A stretch of DNA of 64,000 nt from Bacillota bacterium (lineage in GTDB: Bacteria > Bacillota > UBA4882 > UBA8346). Made by a program: the position numbers and the translations under genes. Below, piece by piece: positions 6,873-18,023 of this stretch; position 1 is the first letter of the stretch, and each line of letters begins with the position of its first letter. The stretch covers positions 34,247-98,246 of the forward strand of contig JARKQY010000035.1 of the NCBI GenBank assembly GCA_029974635.1, written 5' to 3'. The notes beneath the pieces are model-generated. The model saw only the letters and a list, made by a program, of their open reading frames with translations. It made no database searches and was not told the DNA's origin.

Positions 6873-7931
6873 TCAACTTTTTCCATTCAAAAACTCCCGG
6901 ATTATTCCCGGAATCTCAACCAGCGAAGCTTGCTTTTCCACGGCTCCGATTTCCCGGGCAACCTTGGGCATTCCGTAAACTACGCATGATTCCTCATCCT
7001 GGCCGATGGTACGGGCACCGGATTGCCTCATCCGCAGTAAACCCTCGGCGCCGTCGGAGCCCATTCCGGTTAAAATGACTCCAACAGCATATTTACCGTA
7101 ATACTTGGCTACTGAATCAAATAATACGCCCACCGAAGGACAATGTCCGTTAACCCGCTCACCCTTTTGGCACTCCACCACATAATGATTATCCCGCGTC
7201 TTTTTGACCCGCATCTGGTAATCCCCCGGCGCCACTAAAACACGCCCGGGAATGATTTCATCACCATTCTCGGCTTCCTTGACAGCCATTAAGCAGGAAT
7301 TATTCAAGCGTTCCGCATACATCCGGCTAAAAACCGGCGGCATATGTTGTACAATAAGAGTTGGGGGCATATTCGGCGGAAATTGTTTTAAAATACCGGC
7401 AATGGCCTCAGTCCCGCCCGTGGATGCGCCTATGGCGATAACCCGTTGATTTTCTTTGCCATCGCCGCTCCCAAACTCCGGTTGTGGTAATAGCCGCGGC
7501 ACCGGAGACGTTTCATGTTTCCAAAATCCCACTTTGGCCGTGGAGGCGATCTTAATCTTCACAATTATCTCGTTGAACTGGGCCTCGGGATTATGTTCGC
7601 TGTAAATATCCGATTTATTCACGAAATCAACCGCTCCGGCTTTTAGGGCCTCAAAAACGCTTTCACTGATGGAACTGACCACCACCACCGGCATGGGATA
7701 CTGGGGCATCAGCCGCTGCAAAAACTCAATACCGCTCATCTTCGGCATTTCCACATCCAATGTCAAAACATCGGGCCGTAATTCTTTAATCTTATCCTTG
7801 GCCACAAAAGCATCGGCCGCAGTTCCCACAACTTCAATCAGCGGATCAGCGGCCAGGCCCTGGGCCAATGTTTCCCTAAAAAACAGCGAATCATCGACAA
7901 TTAAGACTTTTATCTTCGCTTTAATGGTCAT
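6873..7931 (-). CDS. cheB: Chemotaxis response regulator methylesterase CheB
   Basis: 352 residues. The N-terminal receiver domain has acidic pair Asp13/14 and phospho-acceptor Asp59 in TLDVEMPKM. A linker of about 35 residues follows. The C-terminal methylesterase/deamidase domain has Ser170 in IGASTGGTEA, a His in VQHMPPVF and an Asp in TGMGSDGAEG. It removes methyl groups from chemoreceptor glutamates and deamidates glutamines when phosphorylated by CheA, resetting adaptation. It is the last gene of the che operon, 6 bp after cheR. An AAAGGAA ribosome site precedes the ATG. Confidence 0.95.
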   Translation of the reverse strand: MTIKAKIKVLIVDDSLFFRETLAQGLAADPLIEVVGTAADAFVAKDKIKELRPDVLTLDVEMPKMSGIEFLQRLMPQYPMPVVVVSSISESVFEALKAGAVDFVNKSDIYSEHNPEAQFNEIIVKIKIASTAKVGFWKHETSPVPRLLPQPEFGSGDGKENQRVIAIGASTGGTEAIAGILKQFPPNMPPTLIVQHMPPVFSRMYAERLNNSCLMAVKEAENGDEIIPGRVLVAPGDYQMRVKKTRDNHYVVECQKGERVNGHCPSVGVLFDSVAKYYGKYAVGVILTGMGSDGAEGLLRMRQSGARTIGQDEESCVVYGMPKVAREIGAVEKQASLVEIPGIIREFLNGKS

Positions 7932-7937
7932 AGGTAG

Positions 7938-8750
7938 TTATTCCTTTCGGTAGACGGCCGGCATAATATACTTGTACTTAGTCTGCCTACGATTTAGTGT
8001 TTCCGATAACCCGATGAACAAATATCCTCCCGGTTCGGTAATCTCATAAAATTTCGCGATTAACTCCTGTTGGACCTGCTGATCAAAATAAATCATCACA
8101 TTTTTGCAAAAGATCACCTGAAAGCTTCTTTTAAATGAAAAAAACGGTGCAACCAAATTAAAACGGCGAAAAGTAACTTCATTTTTAATTTGATCAATCA
8201 CACCGTAACGGTTCTCATCATATTTTTTAAAAAAACATTTTTGCCAATGCTTTGGTAGGGCACCCATCTGCTCACCGGTGTAGAGCCCGGCGCGGGCTAC
8301 ATCAAGAGCTCTTTGCGATATATCGGTGGCCAATATGTTGGTATCCCAGGATCCCTTTTGAAACCCGAAATAATCGGCAATTATCATCGCCAAAGTAAAA
8401 GGTTCTTCGCCGGTGGCACAGCCCGCGCTCCATATTCGCAAATCGCAGCCGGCTGCGTTCAAGACCATATAAGGCAGGACCTTTTCCCGGAAATACAGAA
8501 AATGCTCCGGTTCCCGTAAAAAATAGGTATGATTGGTGGTGAGTTTGTTGATCATGGTGGTAATCATTTCCTGGGTACGATCCGCCAACACATTTTTAAA
8601 ATAATCCGAAAAACTATGAAACCCCAGTTCCATCAGGAGGTTCTGCAACCGGCCTTCCACCAGGCTCCGTTTATGGGTCAGATTTATACCGTAATTTAAT
8701 CTCATAAATTCCGTTAACCGGATAAATTCGCCATCCGTTAATGAAATCAT
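7938..8750 (-). CDS. cheR: Chemoreceptor glutamate methyltransferase CheR
   Basis: About 270 residues: an N-terminal all-helical CheR domain (to about residue 75) and a SAM-dependent methyltransferase domain with the SAM-binding motif WSAGCATGEEP. The family motifs TTNHTYFLREP and CKNVMIYFD are also present. It adds methyl groups to MCP glutamates. Two ATGs lie two codons apart (8756 and 8750); the second is eight bases from the AAAGG site and is preferred. It sits directly between an MCP gene and cheB in one operon. Confidence 0.95.
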   Translation of the reverse strand: MISLTDGEFIRLTEFMRLNYGINLTHKRSLVEGRLQNLLMELGFHSFSDYFKNVLADRTQEMITTMINKLTTNHTYFLREPEHFLYFREKVLPYMVLNAAGCDLRIWSAGCATGEEPFTLAMIIADYFGFQKGSWDTNILATDISQRALDVARAGLYTGEQMGALPKHWQKCFFKKYDENRYGVIDQIKNEVTFRRFNLVAPFFSFKRSFQVIFCKNVMIYFDQQVQQELIAKFYEITEPGGYLFIGLSETLNRRQTKYKYIMPAVYRKE

Positions 8751-8762
8751 TGCCATTATCCT

Positions 8763-10661
8763 TTATTTTTTTAGTTTGAAACGCCGCACCATGGTTTTCA
8801 GCACTTCCGCCTGACTTGCCAATTCCTCGCTGGCGGCCGCGCTTTCCTCGGCGGTGGCCGATGTATTGTTGGTAATACCCGAGACCTGTTCCAGTCCTTG
8901 ACCGATTTGAATAATCCCCGTCGCCTGTTCACTTGAAGATGCTGCAATACTTCCCACCAGCGCTGTTACCTTGGCAATACTAGCGTCAATCTTTTCAAAG
9001 GCGGCGGCGGTCGTGTCGGCAATTTCACTACCGGCGGCAATTTTTTTAATGGAATTCTCAATTAATAATGAGGTTTCTTTGGCTGCATTGGAGGAGCGGG
9101 AAGCCAAGTTCCTGACCTCCTCGGCGACCACTGCAAAGCCTTTGCCGTGTTGCCCCGCCCGGGCGGCCTCAACGGCGGCATTTAAGGCCAATAGATTGGT
9201 TTGAAAGGCGATTCCTTCAATGACTTTGATAATTTTAGCGATATTTGCGGAAGAATAATTGATTTCATTCATTGCGATAAGCATTTGTTTCATCTGCTCA
9301 TTGCCCTGAAGGGCGTTTTCTTTCAAGGCGGCAGCCAGCTCATTGACTTGACCGGCGCTGATGGCATTTTGCCGGGTCCGGTTCCCGATATCATTAATCG
9401 TTACACTAATCTCCTCAACTGAACTGGCCTGCTCCGCTGATCCCCGGGATAAGATTTGACTGGAGTCGGAGAGACTTCGGGCGCCCGAAGCTACTTGTTG
9501 GGCCGCATTGCTGAATTCACCCAACATTTCATCCAAAGATTGGATGATGAAGTTGAGGGATTCTTTGATAGGTAAAAAATTGCCCTGGTACTTCCCGGTG
9601 ATTCCGACATCCAGGTTACCGTTGGCAATCTCAGTAAGCACTCTGGTGATCTCGCTGACATAAACCAGTAAATTAGCAATAGTGCTATTTAATGATTGTT
9701 TTAAGGTGGCGTAATCGCCCCGGTAATCACCTTTTACGCTGATCATTAAATTGCCTTGCGAGATCTCCTGCAATACCACCAATACTTCCTCGATGGGTTC
9801 AATGACTGCGTTCAACACTTCGTTGATACCGGTGACGATCCGTTCGAAATCACCGCCATATTTGGAAGCATCGGCCCGGACGTCGAGTCTTCCTTCCACC
9901 GCAGCCCGGGTCAAATGATTGGTTTCGCTAATCAAAGCATTAATTGCATCAATACAAGTGTTGATACTCCCTTTAATATCATCAAATTGCCCGTAATATA
10001 CGGTCTCAATTTTGGGAGGGATCTCGCCCTTGCTAATCCTTTCCATATAATCGGCGGCCACTTTCAAAGGTCCGGTTAAAGCGTCTAGGGTACCGTTGAT
10101 TCCCCGTACCAGCTCAGCCCAACTACCGACAAATAAGGTTTCATCGGCTCTTAAACCTAGATTTCCTTCCTGGGCCGATTTGGTTAAGTTATCAGTCTCC
10201 TGGATTAGGGACTTAATTGTTTTTAGCATTTCACTCAACTTTTTACCCAGGATATCGTTTTCGGAGCGAATCTTAACCTCCACCGCCAAATCTCCGGCGG
10301 CGATCCGTTCGGCGATTAGCGCTTGCTCCCGGATATTCTCAATCATGGTTTGAATCGCCTTGGCCAACGCGCCAATCTCATCATTGGCGTCAATCTTAAT
10401 ATTATCCCTGACATCGCCGGCGGCGGCATAGTTGGCCGCTGTAATCAGTTCATGGATTGGCTCCGCAATCAATCTGCTTGATATAAAATAACCAACAATG
10501 CTGCTTGTGATTATTAATGATACGGCGAATATGGCAAATATCCGAATATTATTGGAACTCATTGAGAGAACAACAGCAGCGGATATTAACGCGATGCTTA
10601 AGAATATGGTAAGTCCCAACGCAATTTTCGCGCCGATTTTTTGATTCCGGTAGCGCTTCAT
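8763..10661 (-). CDS. Methyl-accepting chemotaxis protein with multiple HAMP-like modules and almost no external domain
   Basis: About 632 residues. Two membrane helices (about 13-32 and 42-63) are separated by only some seven residues, so there is no extracellular sensor. A canonical HAMP follows, then several HAMP-like modules marked by recurring segments such as [15 protein letters not shown] and [15 protein letters not shown]. The C-terminal kinase-control coiled coil has the hairpin tip [18 protein letters not shown]. It probably senses an internal or membrane signal. The second ATG (10661) is seven bases from the GAGGGGG site; the first lies against it. The gene lies between the larger MCP and cheR. 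Confidence 0.9.
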   Translation of the reverse strand: MKRYRNQKIGAKIALGLTIFLSIALISAAVVLSMSSNNIRIFAIFAVSLIITSSIVGYFISSRLIAEPIHELITAANYAAAGDVRDNIKIDANDEIGALAKAIQTMIENIREQALIAERIAAGDLAVEVKIRSENDILGKKLSEMLKTIKSLIQETDNLTKSAQEGNLGLRADETLFVGSWAELVRGINGTLDALTGPLKVAADYMERISKGEIPPKIETVYYGQFDDIKGSINTCIDAINALISETNHLTRAAVEGRLDVRADASKYGGDFERIVTGINEVLNAVIEPIEEVLVVLQEISQGNLMISVKGDYRGDYATLKQSLNSTIANLLVYVSEITRVLTEIANGNLDVGITGKYQGNFLPIKESLNFIIQSLDEMLGEFSNAAQQVASGARSLSDSSQILSRGSAEQASSVEEISVTINDIGNRTRQNAISAGQVNELAAALKENALQGNEQMKQMLIAMNEINYSSANIAKIIKVIEGIAFQTNLLALNAAVEAARAGQHGKGFAVVAEEVRNLASRSSNAAKETSLLIENSIKKIAAGSEIADTTAAAFEKIDASIAKVTALVGSIAASSSEQATGIIQIGQGLEQVSGITNNTSATAEESAAASEELASQAEVLKTMVRRFKLKK

Positions 10662-10699
10662 GATCATTCCCCCTCAATGATAGCGATTGGCGCTTCACT

Positions 10700-13354
10700 T
10701 CAATATTTTCCAAAATCTTTATCATCCAAGGATATATGCGGCCTCGGCAAATCAGACGTTTTTTTCTCGGGATCGCTCTTTGCAGCGGCGCTACGATACG
10801 GATCGTTAATCTCAAGGTAGCTGTTTGGATTTATACCGGTGCTATCCGGCTGTTCATTGGAGTTGATTAATTGAAAGCGCTCAATCATACTCTTAAGCAC
10901 CTGGGCTTGGGAAGTCAATTCCTGGCTGGAAGCGGCGCTTTGCTCGGCGGTGGCCATATTGGTTTGAGTTACATGCGAGACCTGTTCGATGCCTTGGCTT
11001 ACCTGAGCAATTCCGGTAGCTTGTTCATTGGAAGCCACCGCGATATCTCCGGCCAAACCGGTGACTTTATTGATACTATCCACAATTTTAGCTAATGCGC
11101 CAGCTGTATCATTGGCAATACGGGTTCCCATTTCCACGGTATCGATTGATCCTTCAATTAATTCCGTGGTTTCCTTGGCGGCTGCAGCGCTCCGGGCCGC
11201 CAAGTTTCTAACTTCCTCGGCGACAACCGCAAAACCCTTGCCGTGCTGTCCGGCCCGGGCCGCTTCAATGGCCGCATTCAAGGCCAGCAAATTGGTTTGG
11301 AATGCGATATCGTCAATAACTTTTATAATCTTCGAGATGCTATCGGATGAACCATTGATAGCCGACATGGCTTTCAGCATTTCCTTCATCTGTTCATTCC
11401 CTTGAATCGCGTTCTCCTTGGCCATAAGCGCCAGTTCGTTGGCTTGATTGGCGTTCACCGCGTTTTGCTTAGTCTGGATGCCAATAACCGATAAAGTTGC
11501 GGTAATCTCCTCAATGGATGACGCTTGTTCCGATGAACCCTGGGATAAGTTCTGACTGGAATCGGCCACAAAACGCGATCCGGCGGCAACTTGTTCTGCC
11601 GCATGATTAAACTCGCCCAATACTTCGTTAAGGGACTTGATGATCAGATTAATGGATTCCTTAATCGGTGTAAAATCTCCGGAATATTCGGCAAAAATGC
11701 CGATATCCAGATTCCCGTTGGCAATACTCGTCAGGGCTTGCGAAATTTCATTGATATAACCCAATAATGTTTGAATGGTGTTGTTCAGGGCATTCTTAAT
11801 AGCGGCATGGTCACCCTTGAAATCACCGGTTACGCTGACTTTTAAATTGCCTTTGGACATCTCTTGAAGAACCAGCGAAGCCTCTTTCACCGGCTCAATG
11901 ACCGCATCCAGCATACAGTTGATACCTTCAATAATCTCGCTGAATTGGCCGCCGTGTTTGAAGGCATCGGCCCGGACCGAAAGCTTCCCTTCCAATGCCG
12001 CGACAATTAATTCATGAATATCATTGATTAAAACATCCATTGCCACTTTAACCTGGGAAAGGGTTTCATAAATCAACTGGAAATTCTGATGCTCGGATAC
12101 AGTGTATTCATCGCCTTCGGCAATGTTCATATCAAAGTTCAAATCCCCGGAAGCCAATAATTTCAAGTTTTTCGACAGGCGGTCAACTTCCAGGTTTTGA
12201 TAGATCCGGCCCCGTGTCTGGGCGGTAATATTTTGGACCAGTTCAATATGGCCGACCCGATCGCCTTTTGAATTTAATATGTAGGCTGTATCCACTTGAT
12301 AATTGTTGCCGGCGTGAGTGAAGTAAGTCCGGGGTTTATTCCGTTTCAAACCGTCAATGCCGCAGCGTTCCGTATTACAAATGTCCTTGCCCCAATTGCA
12401 GCAAGATTTCCCGATAATCTCTTTCCGTTTAACTCCCATCAACTGTTCTACCGGCTTATTTATGAAGGTCCAATTCATATTCATATCGGTGACTGAAAGC
12501 GGGAACGGAACATTATCCAGCAGCGCCTCATACCAAAACACCCGTTCCACCAATTTGCCGAAAGATCTGGTCATGCTGCCGATCTCATCGTCGTTGACCT
12601 GTGGGTCGATTTCTACCTCCATATCGCCTTCAGCGAGTTTCTCCGCAATATGGGATAATCTTTTTAATGGCTTAATCAAGCTCCGTATCATGATAAATCC
12701 GGAAATAACAACCGCAATTAATGTAATAAGAAAGATAATAATTAATAGTGTAATCGTTGAGTTCATATGGGCATTGCTGCTGATAATTGCCGCGCTAACC
12801 CCGGCCTCCAATTTCTGGCCCAGAATATCCAGATCGGTGCGAACTGCCTCAAACTCCTTGTCACCGATGATGATTTTACTACTTTGCTGAATTAAAGAAT
12901 CCGCCGCCGCAACCCATTGATTCAAATGTGTTTCAAAATCGGAGAACAAATCAAAAAGGTTTTTAGTTTCGTTTGAATCCCCGGTGAATCGGATCCACCT
13001 CTCCCGGGTTCCGGAATTTTTGCCGAGCAGTTCCTTGGACTGATTCACCCGCTCCCTGGCTTGCGCAATATTCTCCCGGAAAAGGCCCTTTGAATCTCCC
13101 AGGGATGCGTCAGTTATATCGCTTGAATTATTCGAATAAACCATTTGTTGTAGAGCTACATAAGCCTGGTACAAGTCCCGATCAGCATTTAAGATCAGCC
13201 CGATACTCACAACACCTTCTTGATGCGTTTTCATAATTTGATCCCTAAAATATGAAAATGCCCCGGCTGCGATTCCAATAACCAGTAAAATAACGCTCAA
13301 AGGTATTGCTAAGTTTACCCATAACTTTTTACGGATACTCATGGTTTTTCTCAT
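10700..13354 (-). CDS. Methyl-accepting chemotaxis protein with four-helix sensor, HAMP, Cys-rich PAS and poly-HAMP region
   Basis: About 884 residues. TM1 (about 18-38) is followed by a helical external domain of roughly 160 residues (four-helix-bundle style), TM2 (about 204-226) and HAMP. A PAS domain (about 278-385) carries a Cys group at 321, 322, 329 and 334 in [21 protein letters not shown]-like modules and the signalling hairpin [18 protein letters not shown] follow. The last 60 residues are a polar tail. Cys-rich PAS inserts of this type also occur in other bacterial MCPs; a role in binding metal, heme or redox state is inferred. The ATG at 13354 fits the AAGGTGG site better than the GTG at 13363. 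Confidence 0.9.
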   Translation of the reverse strand: MRKTMSIRKKLWVNLAIPLSVILLVIGIAAGAFSYFRDQIMKTHQEGVVSIGLILNADRDLYQAYVALQQMVYSNNSSDITDASLGDSKGLFRENIAQARERVNQSKELLGKNSGTRERWIRFTGDSNETKNLFDLFSDFETHLNQWVAAADSLIQQSSKIIIGDKEFEAVRTDLDILGQKLEAGVSAAIISSNAHMNSTITLLIIIFLITLIAVVISGFIMIRSLIKPLKRLSHIAEKLAEGDMEVEIDPQVNDDEIGSMTRSFGKLVERVFWYEALLDNVPFPLSVTDMNMNWTFINKPVEQLMGVKRKEIIGKSCCNWGKDICNTERCGIDGLKRNKPRTYFTHAGNNYQVDTAYILNSKGDRVGHIELVQNITAQTRGRIYQNLEVDRLSKNLKLLASGDLNFDMNIAEGDEYTVSEHQNFQLIYETLSQVKVAMDVLINDIHELIVAALEGKLSVRADAFKHGGQFSEIIEGINCMLDAVIEPVKEASLVLQEMSKGNLKVSVTGDFKGDHAAIKNALNNTIQTLLGYINEISQALTSIANGNLDIGIFAEYSGDFTPIKESINLIIKSLNEVLGEFNHAAEQVAAGSRFVADSSQNLSQGSSEQASSIEEITATLSVIGIQTKQNAVNANQANELALMAKENAIQGNEQMKEMLKAMSAINGSSDSISKIIKVIDDIAFQTNLLALNAAIEAARAGQHGKGFAVVAEEVRNLAARSAAAAKETTELIEGSIDTVEMGTRIANDTAGALAKIVDSINKVTGLAGDIAVASNEQATGIAQVSQGIEQVSHVTQTNMATAEQSAASSQELTSQAQVLKSMIERFQLINSNEQPDSTGINPNSYLEINDPYRSAAAKSDPEKKTSDLPRPHISLDDKDFGKY

Positions 13355-13432
13355 CTTCGGCACCCACCTTATTATACAGTGTCTTTCGGTTCTATCCCGT
13401 CATTTCCCGGCCTATAACTAAGAGTCGGGGCT

Positions 13433-13915
13433 CTACTTGTCCGTTCCATCTTCGTGAAGTAATTTCTCGCAATCGATGATTAATTTAACATCCTTATCAA
13501 CTTTACCAATGGCTTTGATATATTTGGAATGGCCTCCGGTCAATTCCGCCGGCGCCGGCACGATCTCTGTCTCGGGTATTAGAATGACTTCGGAGACTTG
13601 ATCAACCACCAAGCCGATGGAATGCTCCGCAATATCAATGATAATGATGCAAGTACGTTCGGTATATTCTTTGGGTTCTTTGTGAAACCGCAGCCGGGCA
13701 TCCATGATGGGGATGATTTTGCCGCGCAGATTAATGATACCTTTGATAAAACGGGGTATTTCCGGAACTTCGGTAATGGCTTGCATACCAATGATTTCGG
13801 TTACATTTACGATTTCAATGGCGTATACTTCCTTACCCATAGTAAACGTCAAATAGCGGTCTTTCTGGGTATCTTCTTCCAGTTCAAACTCATTATTATC
13901 CAAAGCTTCATCCAT
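13433..13915 (-). CDS. cheW: Chemotaxis coupling protein CheW
   Basis: 160 residues, one CheW SH3-like double-barrel domain starting at LTFTMGKEVYAIEI, with the family motifs IKGIINLRGKIIPIMD and HSIGLVVDQVSEV. It links chemoreceptors to CheA in the polar array. The N-terminal 20 residues are acidic. A GGGGGAG site lies six bases before the ATG. Located between cheA (27 bp upstream) and the MCP gene. Confidence 0.95.
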   Translation of the reverse strand: MDEALDNNEFELEEDTQKDRYLTFTMGKEVYAIEIVNVTEIIGMQAITEVPEIPRFIKGIINLRGKIIPIMDARLRFHKEPKEYTERTCIIIIDIAEHSIGLVVDQVSEVILIPETEIVPAPAELTGGHSKYIKAIGKVDKDVKLIIDCEKLLHEDGTDK

Positions 13916-13942
13916 TTTAACTCCCCCTGTCCCTGCATACTC

Positions 13943-16039
13943 TTATTTGCTAAGCAGTTCCTCAATGTCCAATACCAAGCTGATGGCGCCATCCCCAAGC
14001 AAGGCGCATCCTCCGATGCCCTTGATGTTATCGATGTATATGGGTAAAGGCTTAATTACCACTTGTTGCTCTCCCAAAATACCATCGGCAAACAGGCAGG
14101 AACGTTTTGATTCATTCTGAACCATCATTACGATCCCGTCATTGATCTCCGTGATCTCAGTTTTTACATTATACAAACGGTGCAAGCGGATCAGCGGGTA
14201 TTGTTTTCCTCTGATGACAACTGCTTCTTTCCCGTTTTGGCCGGTGATCACATCGTCTCCGGATACTTTTAGCGACTCCACGATGGCATCTATGGGAACC
14301 GTATAGCGGGAATATCCTACACTGATGGTCATTCCGGTAATGATGGCTAAAGTAAGGGGGACCCGAATCGTAATGGCCGTACCTTCATTGGGAACACTAT
14401 CGATAAAAATATTCCCCCGGATTTTCTCAATATTATCCTTGACCACGTCCATCCCGACTCCCCGGCCGGAATACTCGGTCACCGTTTCCTTAGTAGAGAA
14501 TCCGGGCAGTAAAATGAATGAAAAAATTTCGCGATCAGTCAGTTCATGCTCCGGTTTGGTCAAAAGTCTTTGCTGTTTTGCCAGTTGCAATATCTTTTGT
14601 TTGTCCAAGCCGGCCCCGTCATCCTTAACCGTTATACGGACATCTCCCCCCGCCTCTTTGGCTTCCAGGGATATAGTACCATACTCCGGCTTACCTTTGG
14701 CAATACGTTCGCTTACGGGCTCAATCCCATGGTCAATGGCATTTCGAATCAAATGGATCAAAGGGTCGGAGATATGTTCGATAATATTTTTATCGACCTC
14801 CGTCTCTTCGCCGCGGGTCTCCAAACGGATCTCCTTCCCTAATGTATGGCCCATATCCCGCACCAAACGGTTCATTTTCCGAAAAATGATGGTAAGGGGC
14901 AGCATCCGGATAGACATAACCACATCTTGAATTTCATTGGTAATCTTTCGTAATTGCCGGGCGGCCTTATCAAAATTATCAAGGGACAAACCGTCCAAAT
15001 CCGAATTATGGGTGACCAACGCCTCGGCAATCACTAATTCCCCGATCAAATCCAATAACAAATCGAGTTTCGCAACATTCACATTAATGATGATTTGCCT
15101 GGAGGAAGCGGTAACATTTTTTTTACCGGCTTCCACCGGTATCAATTGATCCTTACCGGGTTCCGGGTGAACCCTTGGCTCCAAAGATTCGATAGTGGCA
15201 GCCTGTTCCGGTTCGCCCGGATGGTATGCAAAGTTTACCCCGGGAAATGCTTGATCCGGCTCCTCTTTTTTTAGCTGCTGCAGTTGTAATTTTTCGATGA
15301 GAGGAATATGCCCGAAAAATTTTTTTATTTTTTTAAAGCTTAAATCGCTCCGAAATGTTATATGAAAACCACTGTTACGAATAAGCAATTCATTTTCCTT
15401 ATTGTCAATGATATCATCGGGATAGTAATGAACAATCTCGGCAACCTCTTTCAGTTCAAGGAGGGTTCCAAAAGCCCGGGTATTTTCCATTTGGCAGTCC
15501 TTTTCAAAAAAAACCACCGCCCGGAACCGGTTCTTTTTCGGACTGGCAGCTGCCTTCCCGGGTTCCGTGAAAAAGAAGTCATATTTTATCGAATCCGCGG
15601 CTTTTTTTTTGCGGGCTGTAAATTCGGGATTTGACTGTTGTAATCCGGCAAGACTCTTCTCTATTTGCCGGATCAATTCATTACAATCCCCATCTGGCTT
15701 TTGCTGGTTATCGATCTTGATGATTTCGGTTTTCATAAAATCAACTATGTTCAAAACCAAATCAGCCAAACCTGAACCATCAAAATCCCGGGGATTGACC
15801 TCCCGTAGAAACGAAAAAAGATCCTCACTGGAATGTGCTAAATTCGCAATGTTTTTGATCTTCATTAAAGCTGAAGAACTTTTGATGGTATGCATAATCC
15901 GGAATATCTCATGGATCGAGGACTCTAATTCGCTGGTCTGCTCAAATTGAAGCATCTTCTGCTCCAATTCTTCAAGCATTTGCCGGGTTTCAAAAATATA
16001 CAAATCCAACAATGGTTCTTTTCGGGAACTTTTCGGCAT
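13943..16039 (-). CDS. cheA: Chemotaxis histidine kinase CheA
   Basis: About 698 residues. An N-terminal Hpt domain carries the phosphorylated His in IMHTIKSSSAL. A variable linker/P2 region (about 140-310), the dimerisation helices (after NVAKLDLLLDLIGELV) and the GHKL ATPase domain follow. The ATPase shows HLIRNAIDHGIEP (N box), DDGAGLD (G1) and GRGVGMDVVK (G2). A CheW-like P5 domain ends the protein. It phosphorylates CheY and CheB. The TTG at 16057 lies within the ribosome site; the ATG at 16039 follows GAGGGTGA at good spacing and is preferred. No CheC, CheD or CheV gene is in this operon. Confidence 0.96.
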   Translation of the reverse strand: MPKSSRKEPLLDLYIFETRQMLEELEQKMLQFEQTSELESSIHEIFRIMHTIKSSSALMKIKNIANLAHSSEDLFSFLREVNPRDFDGSGLADLVLNIVDFMKTEIIKIDNQQKPDGDCNELIRQIEKSLAGLQQSNPEFTARKKKAADSIKYDFFFTEPGKAAASPKKNRFRAVVFFEKDCQMENTRAFGTLLELKEVAEIVHYYPDDIIDNKENELLIRNSGFHITFRSDLSFKKIKKFFGHIPLIEKLQLQQLKKEEPDQAFPGVNFAYHPGEPEQAATIESLEPRVHPEPGKDQLIPVEAGKKNVTASSRQIIINVNVAKLDLLLDLIGELVIAEALVTHNSDLDGLSLDNFDKAARQLRKITNEIQDVVMSIRMLPLTIIFRKMNRLVRDMGHTLGKEIRLETRGEETEVDKNIIEHISDPLIHLIRNAIDHGIEPVSERIAKGKPEYGTISLEAKEAGGDVRITVKDDGAGLDKQKILQLAKQQRLLTKPEHELTDREIFSFILLPGFSTKETVTEYSGRGVGMDVVKDNIEKIRGNIFIDSVPNEGTAITIRVPLTLAIITGMTISVGYSRYTVPIDAIVESLKVSGDDVITGQNGKEAVVIRGKQYPLIRLHRLYNVKTEITEINDGIVMMVQNESKRSCLFADGILGEQQVVIKPLPIYIDNIKGIGGCALLGDGAISLVLDIEELLSK

Positions 16040-16082
16040 CGGCTCACCCTCAATCAATCAAATCATTTTCCTACAATACCTG

Positions 16083-16445
16083 CTAACTTAGAATCCTCTC
16101 AATGGTTGTGACAACTTTTTTTTCATCGAATGGCTTGATGATAAAACTGGAGGCCCCCGCGAGCAGCGCTTCCCGCACCACTTCCTCCCGGCCCATTGCC
16201 GATATCACAATGATTTTGACTCTGGAGTTAATCTTTTTGATCTCTTGAATTGCGCGAATTCCGTCCAATTCAGGCATTGTAACATCCATGGTTATCAATT
16301 CCGGCCTCAACTCCTGATATTTCTCGATGGCTTCAGCCCCGTTGCCGGCTTCACCGACGACCTGATAACCATTCTTTTCGATGAGATTCTTAAGCATCAT
16401 TCGCATAAAAGCAGCATCGTCCACAATCAACACCGATTTCAACAT
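16083..16445 (-). CDS. cheY: Chemotaxis response regulator CheY
   Basis: A 120-residue stand-alone receiver domain: acidic pair Asp9/Asp10 in VLIVDDAAF, phospho-acceptor Asp54 in ITMDVTMPELDG, the SAM Ser-Ala-Met switch and Lys104 in IIKPF. When phosphorylated by CheA it binds the flagellar switch. It is the first gene of the che operon and has a strong AAGGAGG site. A sigma-D-like promoter about 120 bp upstream would tie the operon to motility genes. Confidence 0.93.
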   Translation of the reverse strand: MLKSVLIVDDAAFMRMMLKNLIEKNGYQVVGEAGNGAEAIEKYQELRPELITMDVTMPELDGIRAIQEIKKINSRVKIIVISAMGREEVVREALLAGASSFIIKPFDEKKVVTTIERILS

Positions 16446-16565
16446 AGAAAAAACCTCCTTAATAAAAAGAGAAACGATATTGTTGCTAGTTTTGAGCCAT
16501 TGGGGGAAATCGCCAAAAAAGTGAAAAAGAAGATTTTATTGTTTTGAGCAAACAATATATTATTC

Positions 16566-16593
16566 TTATCGGTATCTTTTTCAAAAAATTTTA
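16566..16593 (-). promoter_or_regulatory. Sigma-D (sigma-28)-type promoter of the che operon
   Basis: On the minus strand: TAAA (16590-16593), 16-bp spacer, ACCGATAA (16566-16573). This matches the flagellar sigma-factor consensus TAAA-N14-16-GCCGATAA at all but one -10 base. The same TAAA-N16-ACCGATA form precedes motA. Confidence 0.65.
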
Positions 16594-16606
16594 ACAAAAA
16601 AAACAA

Positions 16607-16637
16607 AAAGGCTGATCAAAATAACTGATCAGCCTTT
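16607..16637 (-). terminator. Terminator of the kor operon
   Basis: A perfect 12-bp stem (AAAGGCTGATCA/TGATCAGCCTTT) with a 7-nt loop, followed on the minus strand by a T-rich tail (TTTTTGTTTTTTTTG). It lies 86 bp after korC and just ahead of the che promoter, separating the two operons. Confidence 0.85.
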
Positions 16638-16723
16638 AAACGCGATCCGGCTAGTTCATCTCCGTCAATTTTAGAAGTTGCTTGACGGATTCATGCCAAA
16701 AATATAAAAATTTTCTGATATTT

Positions 16724-17257
16724 TTAAACCAATGACATTCCTTTTTCCAATGCCGCCTGGTTTATGGCGAGCAGATCCTTTTTTTTACCCGAAAGAGTTT
16801 TCTGTAGAACTGAAATAACGGTATCCGGTTTTACCACATTGGTGGCTTTCAGCACTGCGCCGACCACAACAACATTGGCTACTCTGGCGTTACCTAGTTC
16901 AATAGCGATATCATTTGCGGGTATCGCCACAACCTTGATATCGTTGCGTTTCGGTTTGGAATCTATCAGTGAGGAATTATAAAATAAAATGCCGCCGCTT
17001 TTGACCATCCCTTCAAACTTCTCCAATGATTGACGATTCATGGCCACCAGCACCTCCGGTTCGGAGATCACCGGTGAACCCACCATCTCTTCCGAGACCA
17101 CTACGGAACAATTGGCAGTTCCGCCGCGCATCTCCGGGCCGTATGCCGGGTACCAGGTGACATTTTTGCCCTCATACATTCCGGCGTAAGCTACCAACTG
17201 CCCCATCAGCATTACACCCTGGCCGCCGAATCCGGCGAAAATCGCTTCAAATGTCAT
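16724..17257 (-). CDS. korC: 2-oxoacid:ferredoxin oxidoreductase, gamma subunit
   Basis: 177 residues, pyruvate/ketoacid oxidoreductase catalytic (gamma) domain starting with [18 protein letters not shown] and containing [14 protein letters not shown]. It works with the alpha and beta subunits to convert a 2-oxoacid plus CoA to acyl-CoA, CO2 and reduced ferredoxin. Its start overlaps korB by 11 bp, indicating translational coupling. The four-gene order D-A-B-C is that of 2-oxoglutarate (Kor) enzymes, though branched-chain 2-oxoacid specificity cannot be excluded from sequence alone. Confidence 0.9.
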   Translation of the reverse strand: MTFEAIFAGFGGQGVMLMGQLVAYAGMYEGKNVTWYPAYGPEMRGGTANCSVVVSEEMVGSPVISEPEVLVAMNRQSLEKFEGMVKSGGILFYNSSLIDSKPKRNDIKVVAIPANDIAIELGNARVANVVVVGAVLKATNVVKPDTVISVLQKTLSGKKKDLLAINQAALEKGMSLV

Positions 17258-18023
17258 TGGGTGCCTCCTTACTCTCCGGGCTTCGGAGAACTCCTAATGG
17301 ATATTGGGGTATCATATTAGCCTCCAGCCACTTTAACGCTTCAACCGGCGACATGCCCCAGTTGGTGGGACAGGTTGATAAAACTTCCACCAGAGAAAAA
17401 CCTTTACCGGCAACTTGAATCTCAAAGGCCTTACGAACGGCCTCTTTGGCTTTTTGGACATTTTTGGGATCATGAACACTTACCCGGGCCAAGTATGCGG
17501 GACCTGTCAGCGTATTCAGCAATTCAACCACTTTGATGGGATAACCCATGGTGTTTACATCCCGACCGTATGGTGAAGTCGTTGTCTTTTGCCCCGGAAG
17601 CGTGGTCGGAGCCATCTGCCCTCCGGTCATGCCATAAATCGCATTATTAATGAAGATTACCGTAACCTTTTCATTACGGTTGGCCGCATGAACAATCTCC
17701 GCCATTCCGATGGAAGCCAGATCGCCATCACCTTGATAGGTAAATACTACGCCATCGGGTAAAACCCGTTTAATTGCCGTCGCTACTGCCGGAGCCCGGC
17801 CGTGGGCCGCTTGCTGCATATCGCAATTAAAATAATTATAAGCGGTAACCGCGCAGCCGACAGGAGAAATTCCGACGGTCTTTTCCCGGACTCCCAGTTC
17901 ATCAATGGTTTCGGCCACCAGACGGTGGACAATTCCGTGGGTACAACCGGGGCAATAGTGCAAAACCCGGTCTTGCAAGCTTTGTGGCCGGCCGAATACT
18001 TGCGTCGCCGTTTTATCCATCAT
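17247..18023 (-). CDS. korB: 2-oxoacid:ferredoxin oxidoreductase, beta (TPP) subunit
   Basis: 258 residues with the thiamine-diphosphate site [12 protein letters not shown]...[11 protein letters not shown] and Cys ligands in YCPGCTHG. It binds TPP and passes electrons from the hydroxyalkyl intermediate towards ferredoxin. The start ATG overlaps the korA stop by 4 bp (ATGA type), and the end overlaps korC, so the three genes are translated together. The closest known role is the reductive or oxidative use of 2-oxoglutarate for biosynthesis in anaerobes. Confidence 0.92.
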   Translation of the reverse strand: MMDKTATQVFGRPQSLQDRVLHYCPGCTHGIVHRLVAETIDELGVREKTVGISPVGCAVTAYNYFNCDMQQAAHGRAPAVATAIKRVLPDGVVFTYQGDGDLASIGMAEIVHAANRNEKVTVIFINNAIYGMTGGQMAPTTLPGQKTTTSPYGRDVNTMGYPIKVVELLNTLTGPAYLARVSVHDPKNVQKAKEAVRKAFEIQVAGKGFSLVEVLSTCPTNWGMSPVEALKWLEANMIPQYPLGVLRSPESKEAPNDI

